NCBI RefSeq assembly: GCF_035621495.1
Contig: NZ_CP141821.1
Coordinates: 1,578,760 to 1,642,759 of the forward strand
DNA: 64,000 nt
Direction of reading: 5' to 3'
Source of the DNA: Thermococcus sp. SY098
GTDB lineage: Archaea > Methanobacteriota_B > Thermococci > Thermococcales > Thermococcaceae
Below are positions 28,378 to 37,075 of the stretch, piece after piece. The position numbers were made by a program, and so were the translations under genes. The first letter of the stretch is position 1, and every line of letters starts with the position of its first letter. Under the pieces are notes generated by a model. That model saw only the letters and a program-made list of their open reading frames with translations, had not been told where the DNA came from and did not search any database.

Positions 28378-28791
28378 TTATTCTTTTATAAATCTTGGCA
28401 ATTTAAGGAATTTGGGCTTTTTAGTAAGTTCCGTATTTGTTAAAAATTCTGGTTTAGCTGTTATTTTGCTCAGCTTAAGAAAATGTAAATAATGCTTTTC
28501 TGTTTTTTCTTCTTTTGTAATACCTTTGAGTATCAATTTTATCTCTTCTTGATCTTCTGGAGGCTCTATTGAAAGACCTCTTTGAAGGAGTTCCTCTCTT
28601 TTTTTTGTTCCATCATCTTTTCCTAAAGCATAGGCTTTTCTCACTTCGTCGTATATCCCAAGAGATTTTGCCTTTGAGTATATCTGCTCTTTCTCTTTGG
28701 ATATCCATCTTATCCATTCAGTATGTCCATAAAATCCTACAAAATATCCCAGCTGGTATGCTTTTTTTAATATCTCCTCTTTTTTTATCAA
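28378..28791 (-). CDS. Small charged protein next to KaiC-like ATPase, unknown
   Basis: 137 residues, helical and highly charged, with no transmembrane segment and no catalytic motif. The start is probably TTG at 28791, six bases after a GAGGTG that lies in the end of the upstream ATPase gene. The close coupling suggests it works with that ATPase. I do not recognise the family; it may be limited to Thermococcales. Confidence 0.65.
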   Translation of the reverse strand: MIKKEEILKKAYQLGYFVGFYGHTEWIRWISKEKEQIYSKAKSLGIYDEVRKAYALGKDDGTKKREELLQRGLSIEPPEDQEEIKLILKGITKEEKTEKHYLHFLKLSKITAKPEFLTNTELTKKPKFLKLPRFIKE

Positions 28792-28794
28792 GAG

Positions 28795-29511
28795 CTACAC
28801 CTCTTCTTCAAAGGGAGATTTATTAAAGACTATGATCCCATTATCCGAGAATACAACTTTTTTCATATCCATATCATGTTTAGTTCCTCTCATCTTTAGT
28901 ATTTGGATTGCTCTTATCATTTTATTTTTATGCATGAAGTAGTGCATCATGATAACTCCACTTGTGAGGTAATGCTCTTCGGTATATCTGTCCATATCTG
29001 TCATTTCGCCTATCAAATATGCTGTTATTCCTAAATCTTCAATTGCCCTTATGAACCTGGCAAGCTCGGCTTTTTTTCTTGCCGGGTTTGATACTGAAAA
29101 CTCAATGGCAGTTACGGGATCTATCACAAGTCTATCTATTTTCTCAGTTTCTGAAAGCTCTTTAATCCTAAAAAGAACACTGCTCCATGTGGGGACTTTT
29201 TCTGTTTCTCTCCAAAGAACTGGTCCTAAGTCATACAGTATTATTTTCCAAGTTTTTATATATGCAAAAATTGAGGGATCGTATTTTGCTATGTCTTTAA
29301 CAACATCTTCTGGTTTTTGAATTAACGAAACATAAAGGCCTTTTTCTCCACGTCTGGCACCTTCCAATAAGAAATGAAATGCGAGGGTTGTTTTGCCACT
29401 GCCAGGCGGTCCAGTGATTAAGTAAACTCTCCCGGGAATTAATCCCCCTTCAATAAGCTCATCAAGACCTTTAACTCCAGTAGAAATTCTTGTTATATGA
29501 GAGGTATGCAT
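28795..29511 (-). CDS. KaiC-domain / RadA-like ATPase
   Basis: 238 residues. TGVKGLDELIEGGLIPGRVY, then Walker A ITGPPGSGKTTLAFHFL near residue 33. Walker B is RLVIDPVTAIEF near residue 130. The typical KaiC end KMRGTKHDMDMKKVVFSDNG is present. Single-domain KaiC-like ATPases of archaea are thought to act in signalling, including motility and phosphorylation-type switches. It is the first gene of an operon with the small protein. A DUF835 protein, a family often linked with such ATPases, is at 34570. Confidence 0.9.
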   Translation of the reverse strand: MHTSHITRISTGVKGLDELIEGGLIPGRVYLITGPPGSGKTTLAFHFLLEGARRGEKGLYVSLIQKPEDVVKDIAKYDPSIFAYIKTWKIILYDLGPVLWRETEKVPTWSSVLFRIKELSETEKIDRLVIDPVTAIEFSVSNPARKKAELARFIRAIEDLGITAYLIGEMTDMDRYTEEHYLTSGVIMMHYFMHKNKMIRAIQILKMRGTKHDMDMKKVVFSDNGIIVFNKSPFEEEV

Positions 29512-29598
29512 AGTAGTCCCCCCATTTAATCTAAGTTAAGCTAATATCATCTTAAAGTTTTAAGAACGAAAGTATTTAAGCTTTTGTGGTGGAATAAA

Positions 29599-29883
29599 AT
29601 GAGTGAACTACTCAAATATTTGGATATGCTCGCATCAAAAATGCGCTATGCTGAAGAGCTTTATGGAATTCCAATTAACTACGTCCCAATTATAGTTGAC
29701 GAAGACATCATCGTGTATGATAGGAGAGATGGATCAATTAAGTGGCTTTCTAACAAAAAAAGGCTTAGTAAAAAAGAACTTAAAAAACTTGAAAAGGAGA
29801 TCATCAAGAATATTGAGAGTGGGAAAGTTGAGCTGTATTTAACCCTAACCTTTGGAGAGGACGTAGGATTGGGAGAGGGTTAG
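29599..29883 (+). CDS. Hypothetical protein, Thermococcales type
   Basis: 94 residues from the ATG at 29599 with a GGTGG site. The N-terminus is helical, the centre has VPIIVDEDIIVYDRRDGSIK, and the C-terminus is charged and helical. No membrane segment or known motif. It is divergent from the KaiC-like operon and its stop overlaps the end of the convergent moaD gene. Function not recognised. Confidence 0.6.
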   Translation: MSELLKYLDMLASKMRYAEELYGIPINYVPIIVDEDIIVYDRRDGSIKWLSNKKRLSKKELKKLEKEIIKNIESGKVELYLTLTFGEDVGLGEG

Positions 29884-30101
29884 CCCCCATAAACCACTGG
29901 TAAAAGCTTTATGTGGTCATTTTCCTTTAATTTGTAATCTTTTTTGACCTTTTTCTCATTTACGAGTATATGGTATTCCTGATCGCTTATTTTCAGCTTT
30001 TTAAGCAGATCTCCAACCGTTAAATTTTCTTCGATTTCAACTTCGAATTCTGGAGAGAATTTCAATGCGAGCTCCCCATACAGCCTAATCTTCACCTTCA
30101 T
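29880..30101 (-). CDS. moaD: MoaD/ThiS-family sulfur carrier
   Basis: 73 residues with a ubiquitin-like fold pattern and the required C-terminal Gly-Gly (LLPVVYGG). MoaD carries sulfur as a thiocarboxylate for the dithiolene of molybdopterin or tungstopterin. Its place after a tungsten oxidoreductase gene set supports a tungstopterin role. It overlaps the preceding small gene by 17 bases. Confidence 0.9.
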   Translation of the reverse strand: MKVKIRLYGELALKFSPEFEVEIEENLTVGDLLKKLKISDQEYHILVNEKKVKKDYKLKENDHIKLLPVVYGG

Positions 30102-30414
30102 CCCTCAACCCCTGCAAAAACTTCTCAAACTTTTCATAAACTTCTTTGGGCGCTTCTCTTATTGGGGACATCTTAAGCTTTGGCTTCTCAAGTCCTATCA
30201 CAACCTTTTCAAAAAATTCAACTGCATTTCTTAGGGCTTCCTCTTGGGTCATGCCCGGAGGGATATCGTTATCAAAGTAATACCATGTATCCTCTTTTTT
30301 GTCATAAAGGGCTAAACTCGGAAGATATTCTCCGCATTCCCCTCCAATTGTAAGCTCAACGAGTATTTCACTGTTTTCAAGGTATCCTCTCTTTTCAAGC
30401 TGCTCTCTCCACAT
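30085..30414 (-). CDS. Small conserved protein in the tungsten oxidoreductase cluster
   Basis: 109 residues from the ATG at 30414 after GGTGAG. Contains TIGGECGEYLPSLALYDKKE and TWYYFDNDIPPGMTQEEALR, with a helical C-terminus. No recognised catalytic motif. It overlaps moaD and starts 58 bases after the oxidoreductase stop, so it is likely in the same operon. Perhaps an accessory or maturation protein. Confidence 0.6.
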   Translation of the reverse strand: MWREQLEKRGYLENSEILVELTIGGECGEYLPSLALYDKKEDTWYYFDNDIPPGMTQEEALRNAVEFFEKVVIGLEKPKLKMSPIREAPKEVYEKFEKFLQGLRDEGED

Positions 30415-30472
30415 AGCTCTCACCACTGAAAGAGAAAAGGGGAGGGAATAAAAGTCTTTTCTAAACCAAAAG

Positions 30473-32347
30473 TTAAAGCCCTAAACGCTTTTTGATTCTT
30501 TTAACTTCTCTCTTAGCTTCTCCTATACCGAGCTCTTCTAAAATTTCCTCCTTTGGAATACCGTTTTCATCGTAGCCAATCTCTTGGTAATACTGCTTGA
30601 GCTTCCCCCTAATGTCATCTCTTGTTGGTGCTTTCCCCTTCACCGGACCGCTTGGCAGGGGTTCATAGAATCTTGGTGGATTGTCATCATCCTTTCTTGG
30701 ATCCCAGTAGACATCTGGCCCTCCAAGCAGGAGAAGAATTCTCTGTAGATGGATTATCCTTAAGCCTGCTTCATTGAACCACTTCTCTGGAGTTAGATCG
30801 AAGCCAGTAACAGCGTTTCCGAACTCCAAAATACGCTCAAAGCCTGGCTTTGTAACAAACATGCATATCACAGCGGAGTCATAGAATGCATTAACTAATT
30901 CGCCTTCATAGCTTCTTGCGGGAAGACCTGCGGTTGCTGTGTGATCACCTCCTTGGACGGATGCTGCATAGCTTATGTCCTTGGTGTAATCCAAATCGCT
31001 TCTTATTCCATGTGCTCCCACACCGATTCCCTTCACATGGACTGCATATCTGAGGGCATCAGAACCCTTCATTTCGCTTATCTTTAATGCTGCCCTGTAA
31101 GTCCCCTCGGCGAGAATCTTTCCTATTCCTTCCTTGTTTGCAATCATTTCGAGAAGTTTTGCAAACGCTTTCTCGTCTCCCCACTTAAGCTCAAAGCCTA
31201 AGTCATCTTTCGTCAATATGCCTCTCTGATAAAGCTCAGCAGCAAATCCTAAAACATTACCGGCATTTATACCATCAAGGCCGTATTCGTCAACCAGATA
31301 AGATAGATATACGATCTTTTCCGGCTCAAAGATTCCCAAATTGGTTCCCATGTATGCCATGAGTTCATAGTCGGGGGCATCTGTGATTGAGCCTTTATAG
31401 GGATCATACCTCAAATAGGATATCTTCATGCAGTTAACTGGACAGCCGTAATCTGCCCAGTACTTCTTTATCCATGCTCTAAGTTCAAAATTAACAACGC
31501 TGATTTCTTCGTTGTCGTGATACTCCTCCTGCCAGTTCTTTACCGGCTGGCTTGAGCGATCCTTTCCAACACTGTATCCTCCGGCACCAGTCCCCCACTG
31601 TCTGAACGTTGTAAGCGTTAAAAGCTCCTTTTGAAATTCCCTCAGCATAGTTTTGAACTTCTCTCTATCGTAAACCTGAGGTAAAGCCTTGCTTCCCTTG
31701 ACCACAACTGCTTTGAGCATTTTGCTTCCCATAACAGCTCCAAAACCGCCGTAGCCAGCAGCGTGCATCAACTTAGCCATTATGGCAGCAAAGCGAACTT
31801 TGTTTTCTCCTCCTCTGCCTATATACATAATTGCTGGCTCTTTCGGAACACCCTTGAGCTTTTCCTTTTTCTTCAGCTCTTCATGAACATCTTTTGTTAA
31901 TGTCTTAACGACTTCAACACCGTTCATTCCCCAGTATTTGCTTGCATCTCTGATTTCGATTGTATCATCATTAACGAAAAGATAAACCGGCTCTTTCGCT
32001 TTTCCTCTGATTATTATCCCATCATATCCAGAAGCTTTGAGCTCGATTCCTACCTCACTGCTTAGAACACTTCCAACAACACCATTGCTCTCTGGAGACT
32101 TAGACACCACGGCAGTTTTTATACCTGGGTAATAACCCGTTAAAGGTCCCGTCAAAATGAGCAGAAGGTTTTCTTCGCCAAGAGGGTCAACATATTCCCA
32201 TCTTTCTCCAAGCTCTTTCCAGAGGATATATGTACCTAATCCCCTTCCTCCGTAGAACTTTTTCAGTGTTTCTTCATTAATTTCGATGATCTCTATCTTA
32301 TTCCTGCTTAAATCAACATCAATAAGCTTTCCGGTATATCCGTACAT
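30473..32347 (-). CDS. Tungsten aldehyde:ferredoxin oxidoreductase family (WOR5-like)
   Basis: 624 residues from the ATG at 32347. AOR-family start YTGKLIDVDLSRNKIEII, pterin-binding segments LKASGYDGIIIRG and MHAAGYGGFGAVMGSK, FeS Cys residues in DYGCPVNCMKI with a later Cys in AVICMFVTK, and DHTATAGLPA. The enzyme binds a bis-tungstopterin and one 4Fe-4S cluster, oxidising aldehydes (or running in reverse) with ferredoxin. The adjacent multi-cluster FeS protein is typical of the WOR5-type two-subunit enzymes. Substrate range uncertain. Confidence 0.88.
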   Translation of the reverse strand: MYGYTGKLIDVDLSRNKIEIIEINEETLKKFYGGRGLGTYILWKELGERWEYVDPLGEENLLLILTGPLTGYYPGIKTAVVSKSPESNGVVGSVLSSEVGIELKASGYDGIIIRGKAKEPVYLFVNDDTIEIRDASKYWGMNGVEVVKTLTKDVHEELKKKEKLKGVPKEPAIMYIGRGGENKVRFAAIMAKLMHAAGYGGFGAVMGSKMLKAVVVKGSKALPQVYDREKFKTMLREFQKELLTLTTFRQWGTGAGGYSVGKDRSSQPVKNWQEEYHDNEEISVVNFELRAWIKKYWADYGCPVNCMKISYLRYDPYKGSITDAPDYELMAYMGTNLGIFEPEKIVYLSYLVDEYGLDGINAGNVLGFAAELYQRGILTKDDLGFELKWGDEKAFAKLLEMIANKEGIGKILAEGTYRAALKISEMKGSDALRYAVHVKGIGVGAHGIRSDLDYTKDISYAASVQGGDHTATAGLPARSYEGELVNAFYDSAVICMFVTKPGFERILEFGNAVTGFDLTPEKWFNEAGLRIIHLQRILLLLGGPDVYWDPRKDDDNPPRFYEPLPSGPVKGKAPTRDDIRGKLKQYYQEIGYDENGIPKEEILEELGIGEAKREVKRIKKRLGL

Positions 32348-32352
32348 TTCTC

Positions 32353-32886
32353 TCACCTCAAGAAATCTTCCCCGTACATTTTTCTTGCCAAACTCATGCT
32401 CTTTTCAACAGGTTCTTTTGCGAATGTCCTGTATATTGAGCGGTAGTTGCCTCTAACAAGCGTTAAAGCGTCGTGACCAGCTTCATGACACACCTCAACG
32501 CATTTTGGGCTTCCACCGCATAGATCGCAGATAACGACGCTGCCCTTTCCTGCTGGAATTCTCGGAACTTTTCCTGGGCATGCCAAAACACAGGCTCCGC
32601 ACTCTGTACACTTTTCCTCGTTAACAAGAACTGCTCCTGTATTTTCGTCAACAGCTAATGCACCAAAGTTGCAGGCATTGACGCAGGGATAATCAGGGCA
32701 TTGAACACATGTGTGAGGAACGTTCACACCAGGTAAGAGCTCGTAGATCCTTATGCGAGAAGCCTCGGGCCATATTATGCCCTCATGCTCAAGAGAACAT
32801 GCAACCTCACACAGCCTACAGCCGCTGCATTTATCGGGAGTTATGAGTATCCATATCCTTTCTTCACTTTTTGCTTCTTCGCTCAT
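32353..32886 (-). CDS. Polyferredoxin-like FeS subunit of tungsten oxidoreductase
   Basis: 177 residues from the ATG at 32886 after AGGTG. Sixteen-Cys pattern for four 4Fe-4S clusters: CSGCRLCEVAC, CVQCPDYPCVNAC, CTECGACVLACPG and CDLCGGSPKCVEVC. It resembles HycB/DmsB-type electron-transfer subunits. It is the first gene of the cluster and ends 5 bases before the oxidoreductase start, so it should pass electrons from the tungsten enzyme. Confidence 0.92.
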   Translation of the reverse strand: MSEEAKSEERIWILITPDKCSGCRLCEVACSLEHEGIIWPEASRIRIYELLPGVNVPHTCVQCPDYPCVNACNFGALAVDENTGAVLVNEEKCTECGACVLACPGKVPRIPAGKGSVVICDLCGGSPKCVEVCHEAGHDALTLVRGNYRSIYRTFAKEPVEKSMSLARKMYGEDFLR

Positions 32887-33003
32887 TGGCAACACCTGAA
32901 AATATTTTTATGCGGATTGAGTATATATTCCTTACGTAAATCAGAGCGTTTAAACTAAAATCTAAAGAATACCTTTATATAAGGAGGCTCGGAGGCTGCT
33001 TTG

Positions 33004-33846
33004 ATGAAAAAGGCGGAACTTGTACTTTTGGGAATAACTGCAATATGGGGGTTTACATTTCCAGCAATGAAAGTCAGTCTTGACTATGTCTCCCCGATTC
33101 TCTTTTTAGCATATCGTTTTGGTATTGCATCTCTTCTGATGCTTCTGATATTCAGAGATAGGGTTTTACAGACTGACACAGTTAAAGAGGGTTTCATTTT
33201 GGGCATGACGTTGTTTTTTGGACATGGGTTTCAAATTATTGGCTTAAAATATACAACGGCATCCAACTCAGCTTTTATAACATCCCTTTATGTCGTTTTT
33301 ACTCCATTTATAGCTTATATAGCTTATTTCATTCTTAAAGATAAGCTTGAGCTTAGGGATTTTGTCTCGTTAATCTTCGCAGTTATAGGACTCTATTTAA
33401 TCTCCGGGGCGAGTCTAAAGTTCAACAAAGGAGATCTGCTAACAGTTCTATGTGCACTTTCTTTTGCATTTCAGATAGTTTTGGTTCAGAAATTCGGGGA
33501 GAGGGACTACCTAAGTTTAGCATTCTGGCAAATATTCTGGAACTTTATGTTCTCGTTGATATATTCTGTCATCTTTGAGGGCATAAGGTATCCTTCCGGA
33601 TATCTCCCCTGGCTGGGCATTCTCTATACATCGGTATTTGCCACGGTAATTGCCTTCACCCTTCAAATCAAGTATCAGAAGGAGACCAAAGCCCACAGAG
33701 CGGCATTGATTTATTCAGCGGAGCCGATATTTGGACATATATCTGCTTTATTAACTATCAGAGAAGTTTTAACTTTAAAGGGCTATGCGGGTGCGGCTCT
33801 TATACTTGGAGCAATATGGAACGAGATAAGAAATGAAAGAGATTAG
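33004..33846 (+). CDS. EamA/DMT-family transporter
   Basis: 280 residues with ten predicted transmembrane helices in two EamA repeats (LLGITAIWGFTFPAMKVSL near the start, second repeat from about 145, FQIVLVQKFG). DMT permeases export amino acids or metabolites or move sugars; the substrate is unknown. Promoter ACCTTTATATAAGG at about 32979-32992. Diverges from the oxidoreductase cluster and converges with the DUF116 gene (4-base overlap of ends). Confidence 0.9.
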   Translation: MKKAELVLLGITAIWGFTFPAMKVSLDYVSPILFLAYRFGIASLLMLLIFRDRVLQTDTVKEGFILGMTLFFGHGFQIIGLKYTTASNSAFITSLYVVFTPFIAYIAYFILKDKLELRDFVSLIFAVIGLYLISGASLKFNKGDLLTVLCALSFAFQIVLVQKFGERDYLSLAFWQIFWNFMFSLIYSVIFEGIRYPSGYLPWLGILYTSVFATVIAFTLQIKYQKETKAHRAALIYSAEPIFGHISALLTIREVLTLKGYAGAALILGAIWNEIRNERD

Positions 33847-34460
33847 CTTACAGCAGGTCTTCGCATCATGCTTGCAGAAAGTTCTGCTTTTTCTTCACCA
33901 TCTGCTATGCCTATCCTGAGAACATCCTTAACCTTCTCAATATCGACAATTGTGTTTATGCACCCTGCCTTCAGCAGGGGGACCGCTTGAAGGGGAATTT
34001 TTAGAGGTGCCAACTTTTCTGCAGCTTCTGCCAGCTCAGGCCAGCACGCTATTCCAATAGCAGCTCTTATTTCTCCCTTTGGAACTTTCTCTTTGAGGAT
34101 CTTCTTGACCAGACTTCCCCCCGGGGTTATGTAAAACTGTCTGTAGCCAAGCTTTTCTCCGTATTCTATGATGTCTCCAATTACGCACTTACCGCATTTG
34201 GTGCATTTCCATCCATAGCTATCAAATTCTGCAGGACATTCTTTGATATTCCTTAGGCATTGAGGTATGAAAACGGCTCTTTTTTGGACGGGTACCTTTG
34301 CAAAGTCCTCCTTGTACGCCTTATTCTTAAGCTCAACGTAGATTTGATCTGTAAGTTCCTCGTCTTCACTTATGAGAGAAAGCGCCATTCTCACTGCATT
34401 TCTTGTGCTCAAATCTGCCCCAAGAGCGAAGAGTTTGGCTATGGTGTTCTCTAAGCTCAT
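33843..34460 (-). CDS. DUF116 protein
   Basis: 205 residues from the ATG at 34460. The longer frame to 34526 would cross the TATA box (GTTTATATGC, 34499-34508 on the minus strand) and the guide RNA, so it is rejected. Cys-rich centre: PQCLRNIKECPAEFD, then GWKCTKCGKCVIGD, likely FeS or zinc ligands. GIACWPELAEAAE and AGCINTIVDIEKVK are the family's late motifs. DUF116 function is unknown. Confidence 0.85.
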   Translation of the reverse strand: MSLENTIAKLFALGADLSTRNAVRMALSLISEDEELTDQIYVELKNKAYKEDFAKVPVQKRAVFIPQCLRNIKECPAEFDSYGWKCTKCGKCVIGDIIEYGEKLGYRQFYITPGGSLVKKILKEKVPKGEIRAAIGIACWPELAEAAEKLAPLKIPLQAVPLLKAGCINTIVDIEKVKDVLRIGIADGEEKAELSASMMRRPAVS

Positions 34461-34512
34461 CGCCATCACCATGTGAAAAGCCTTAAATTTTTCCATGCAT
34501 ATAAACTTTTGG

Positions 34513-34569
34513 CCCTCCCCACTCACGCCCCCGGGACAAAATGACCGGGGGTCGGTCGGGGAGGGTACA
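34513..34569 (+). ncRNA. Candidate H/ACA pseudouridylation guide RNA
   Basis: Lower stem CCCTCCCC (34513-34520) with GGGGAGGG (34558-34565), then one base and box ACA at 34567-34569. Upper stem CCCCCGG (34528-34534) with CCGGGGG (34545-34551). The apical loop GACAAAATGA carries the GA/UGA pair of an archaeal K-loop that binds L7Ae. The pocket between stems is ACTCAC on the 5' side and TCGGTC on the 3' side. The pocket lies about 15 bases before ACA, as the family requires. A TATA-like TTAAATTT at 34480-34487 would start transcription near 34509. Confidence 0.72.
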
Positions 34570-35652
34570 CTAACTCAAAAGTCTCTTTAACAATGCCCAC
34601 TCTTTTTCTGACCATGCTGACGGATTTGTCACGAGTATCAAGGTTCCCCCATACATCAAAACGAAATCCCTTAACAAACTGAGGAACTTGACAATTGATT
34701 CAAAGCTGTTGTACATTATGAGGTATTCAAGGCAGTCAATGATTATTATTCCTCTCTGTTCTATTTTTGCCATACTGCGAAGATATCTGTTTACAAGCTC
34801 CACCATTTTTGCTAAATTGGTGGGGGATATTGTTTTGAATTCCTTTCCCGTGATGTGAGTTATGAAATATACTTCCCACCTTTCCGGAACATTTGATAGA
34901 TCTCTTAAAAAAGCGAGAACTTCAGTATTTTGGAGTGTTTCTCTTATCTCCCTGTATTTTTCTTCGCCTATAATTAAGACCCCGGTTTCTATTTCTCCTT
35001 CAAGCTTTTCATATTTTCTTTTCTTTGGAAATTCTTGAAATCTCTCGGTTCTTACAAATTGGATTACAGAATAAGACACCATAAACGTAAAGATGGCACC
35101 TAATAAGAACCCTATGGGAGCAAACCATGAGACTGGTCTCAGAAGGGGATAATCCATTTCATGTGCTCCATATAGGATAAGAGATACTGCAAGAAATGTT
35201 GCTTTTTTGCGGTATACCCTCGAGAAAGGGAGTATAAGAATTCCAGAAAGGAGTATGTAGAATCCAGAGAGTCCATAGGGAACTCCCATAATCATCATCC
35301 ATTCAGATCTCTCCCCAAAATGCATGATACCAATCAGATAGAGGGTTATTATAAAGGGCACTGATGCCACGTAGTAAAAGCCTGGAGTGAAAAAGTAAAA
35401 TGCTTCCTCGTTTATGATCATAAGCACCCCGCAGAAAAGCAGTGATGCAAAGAGTGCTTCAAAGAGTGAGTTTAAATAATTAACTTCGGCAATGTCGAAC
35501 AAAATTGAGAGTGCTGCAGACAGCCATGCTAATCCCCAAATTAAAGCAGATTTCCTGTCCCTGGTTCTTGCAATGTAAAGCAGATACAACGCTGCGATAA
35601 GCTTTATTATCAGACTAAGCCCTCTTCCCATATTGAGAAACATTTTATCCAT
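34570..35652 (-). CDS. Membrane protein with cytoplasmic DUF835 domain
   Basis: 360 residues from the ATG at 35652. About seven transmembrane helices (residues ~10-215) are followed by a soluble DUF835 domain (TGVLIIGEEKYREI; VPERWEVYFITHITG; GIIIIDCLEYLIMYN; GTLILVTNPSAWSEKEW). DUF835 resembles a degenerate ATPase/KaiC-like fold and is common in Thermococcales sensory proteins. The layout suggests a membrane sensor or signal protein. Possible partner: KaiC-like ATPase at 28795. Confidence 0.85.
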   Translation of the reverse strand: MDKMFLNMGRGLSLIIKLIAALYLLYIARTRDRKSALIWGLAWLSAALSILFDIAEVNYLNSLFEALFASLLFCGVLMIINEEAFYFFTPGFYYVASVPFIITLYLIGIMHFGERSEWMMIMGVPYGLSGFYILLSGILILPFSRVYRKKATFLAVSLILYGAHEMDYPLLRPVSWFAPIGFLLGAIFTFMVSYSVIQFVRTERFQEFPKKRKYEKLEGEIETGVLIIGEEKYREIRETLQNTEVLAFLRDLSNVPERWEVYFITHITGKEFKTISPTNLAKMVELVNRYLRSMAKIEQRGIIIIDCLEYLIMYNSFESIVKFLSLLRDFVLMYGGTLILVTNPSAWSEKEWALLKRLLS

Positions 35653-35701
35653 ACTATCACTCACAATGACTTATTACGACTTTAGGATATTAAACAATTT
35701 C

Positions 35702-35758
35702 GGCTCATTAGGGCTGGACTTCATCACCCCTCAGGTTTTCCGGAGTTAAATCATCGCC
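35702..35758 (-). ncRNA. C/D box methylation guide RNA (16S rRNA targets)
   Basis: Read on the minus strand: terminal stem GGC/GCC; box C GATGATT (35749-35755); 14-nt guide; box D' CTGA (35731-35734); box C' GTGATGA (35721-35727); 12-nt guide; box D-like ATGA (35705-35708). The D' guide TAACTCCGGAAAAC pairs over 11 bases with CUUUUCCGGAGUG of Thermococcus 16S rRNA. The D guide AGTCCAGCCCTA pairs over 10 bases with AAGGGCUGGGC about 25 bases further on. Both rRNA pieces are recalled, not in the window. Box D is non-standard. It overlaps the stop of the DUF401 gene, so it may be processed from that mRNA. Confidence 0.78.
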
Positions 35759-36944
35759 TCAGGAGGAGGGTGTATAATACTCCCACTGTAAAAAGAATTG
35801 TCCCGGGAACTAAAAGCTTTCTGTATACATCTCTCAGCTCTGCCTTATAGTATTCGGCTGAAAAGACCAGACAAAGGTGTACTGGACTGAATAGCATTCC
35901 CATATAACCACTGAGATATGCAAGGGCTATTTTATCAAACCCTGTAAAGAAAGGGAGCAGAAGTGGAAATGCCATTCCTACATAAGCAAAGCTTATCCCT
36001 GTCATTAAACCCACAATAAAGGGTGTTAATATTATAACAAAGACCACTGGCAGGTTAAGCTCGAGAATGGCTTTAGGCAGAGCCTCAACTGCATTGGTGA
36101 TTTGTAAAAGGTACTTGAAGTACATGACAGACAAAAGGAGAAAAATTATCTTTGGCTGAAATGCATGTTTTATGATTTCTTTTTTGTTGAGCTTATTGAA
36201 GTGTGGCATCAATGCTGAAATAAGGCCTATAAATGCACCATAGATCATGTCGTAACCCAGTACAATAGAAATCAAAATTATCACCAAAATAGGATAGGTT
36301 GTCTTCAGCAGGAGCTTTACTCCTTCATTCTTCTTACCCTCTTTGATGCTTTCATCTTTAATTGGACGTAAGATCAAGAAGTACCCTATGAGAATCATGA
36401 GAATCGTCAGCGGAAACATCTTGGTGCTGAACTCTCTGACAGTTATTCCCAAGATTGCTGATGCGATTATTATTGCCTGATACATTGGCCAAGAAAACTC
36501 CCACACATGCCTAAACCAGTAGTTTACGAGAGTTTTTTCCTCTGGCTTTAAGCTGAGCTTATTTGCGACTTCCTCGATCATTGGAGCTGAAACTAAAGCA
36601 CCAGCAGGCATTGGCATCAGCCCGATTAAAGCTGGGAGCATTGCAAGGGAGTACTTTGCTTTAGGAAACAGCTCTTTGATGGCTTTCTCCATGTCTTTGA
36701 GGTATCCAATCTGAGAAAAGACGTTTGTCATTGCCATTATGAATATGATAATTAAAATTAACCTTATTGTGCTCCAGGCAGTTGAAGAGTGGTAAAAAGC
36801 TTTAATGAGTTCCAGTGGCGTCAAACCAAAAAGAATTCCCAGCAAGATCGACCCGGCAAATATTGAGACTCCTACATGGATCTTTAAGCGAATAAGAATT
36901 ATTACAAAGGCAAATGTTATGAGCAGTTTAAGTACTTCGATCAT
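35751..36944 (-). CDS. DUF401 family permease
   Basis: 397 residues, ten or more transmembrane helices, with family phrases GLMPMPAGALVSAPMIEE and FRHVWEFSWPMYQAIIIA. DUF401 proteins resemble gluconate/citrate-type permeases of the ion transporter superfamily. Transport substrate unknown. Its stop overlaps box C of the C/D RNA at 35702-35758. Confidence 0.9.
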   Translation of the reverse strand: MIEVLKLLITFAFVIILIRLKIHVGVSIFAGSILLGILFGLTPLELIKAFYHSSTAWSTIRLILIIIFIMAMTNVFSQIGYLKDMEKAIKELFPKAKYSLAMLPALIGLMPMPAGALVSAPMIEEVANKLSLKPEEKTLVNYWFRHVWEFSWPMYQAIIIASAILGITVREFSTKMFPLTILMILIGYFLILRPIKDESIKEGKKNEGVKLLLKTTYPILVIILISIVLGYDMIYGAFIGLISALMPHFNKLNKKEIIKHAFQPKIIFLLLSVMYFKYLLQITNAVEALPKAILELNLPVVFVIILTPFIVGLMTGISFAYVGMAFPLLLPFFTGFDKIALAYLSGYMGMLFSPVHLCLVFSAEYYKAELRDVYRKLLVPGTILFTVGVLYTLLLRR

Positions 36945-37075
36945 GCATTCTCACCAGTGTATTAATGTTTAGATGCAAATCTAATGTATTCCTTATAAGC
37001 TTATCTGAAATCAAATTTTTAACAACAAAAAGTTAATAAACATCTAGATCGAAGTTTGAAGAGGAGGTGATAAAA

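Noticed and set aside
34461-34526. Longer start of the DUF116 gene
   Set aside because: The extension would cross the minus-strand TATA box and the guide RNA. The ATG at 34460 has a GGTG site at good distance.
34513-34565. GC-rich hairpin as a transcription terminator
   Set aside because: Archaeal termination uses U-rich tracts, and none follows. The two-stem layout with K-loop and ACA is specific to H/ACA RNA.
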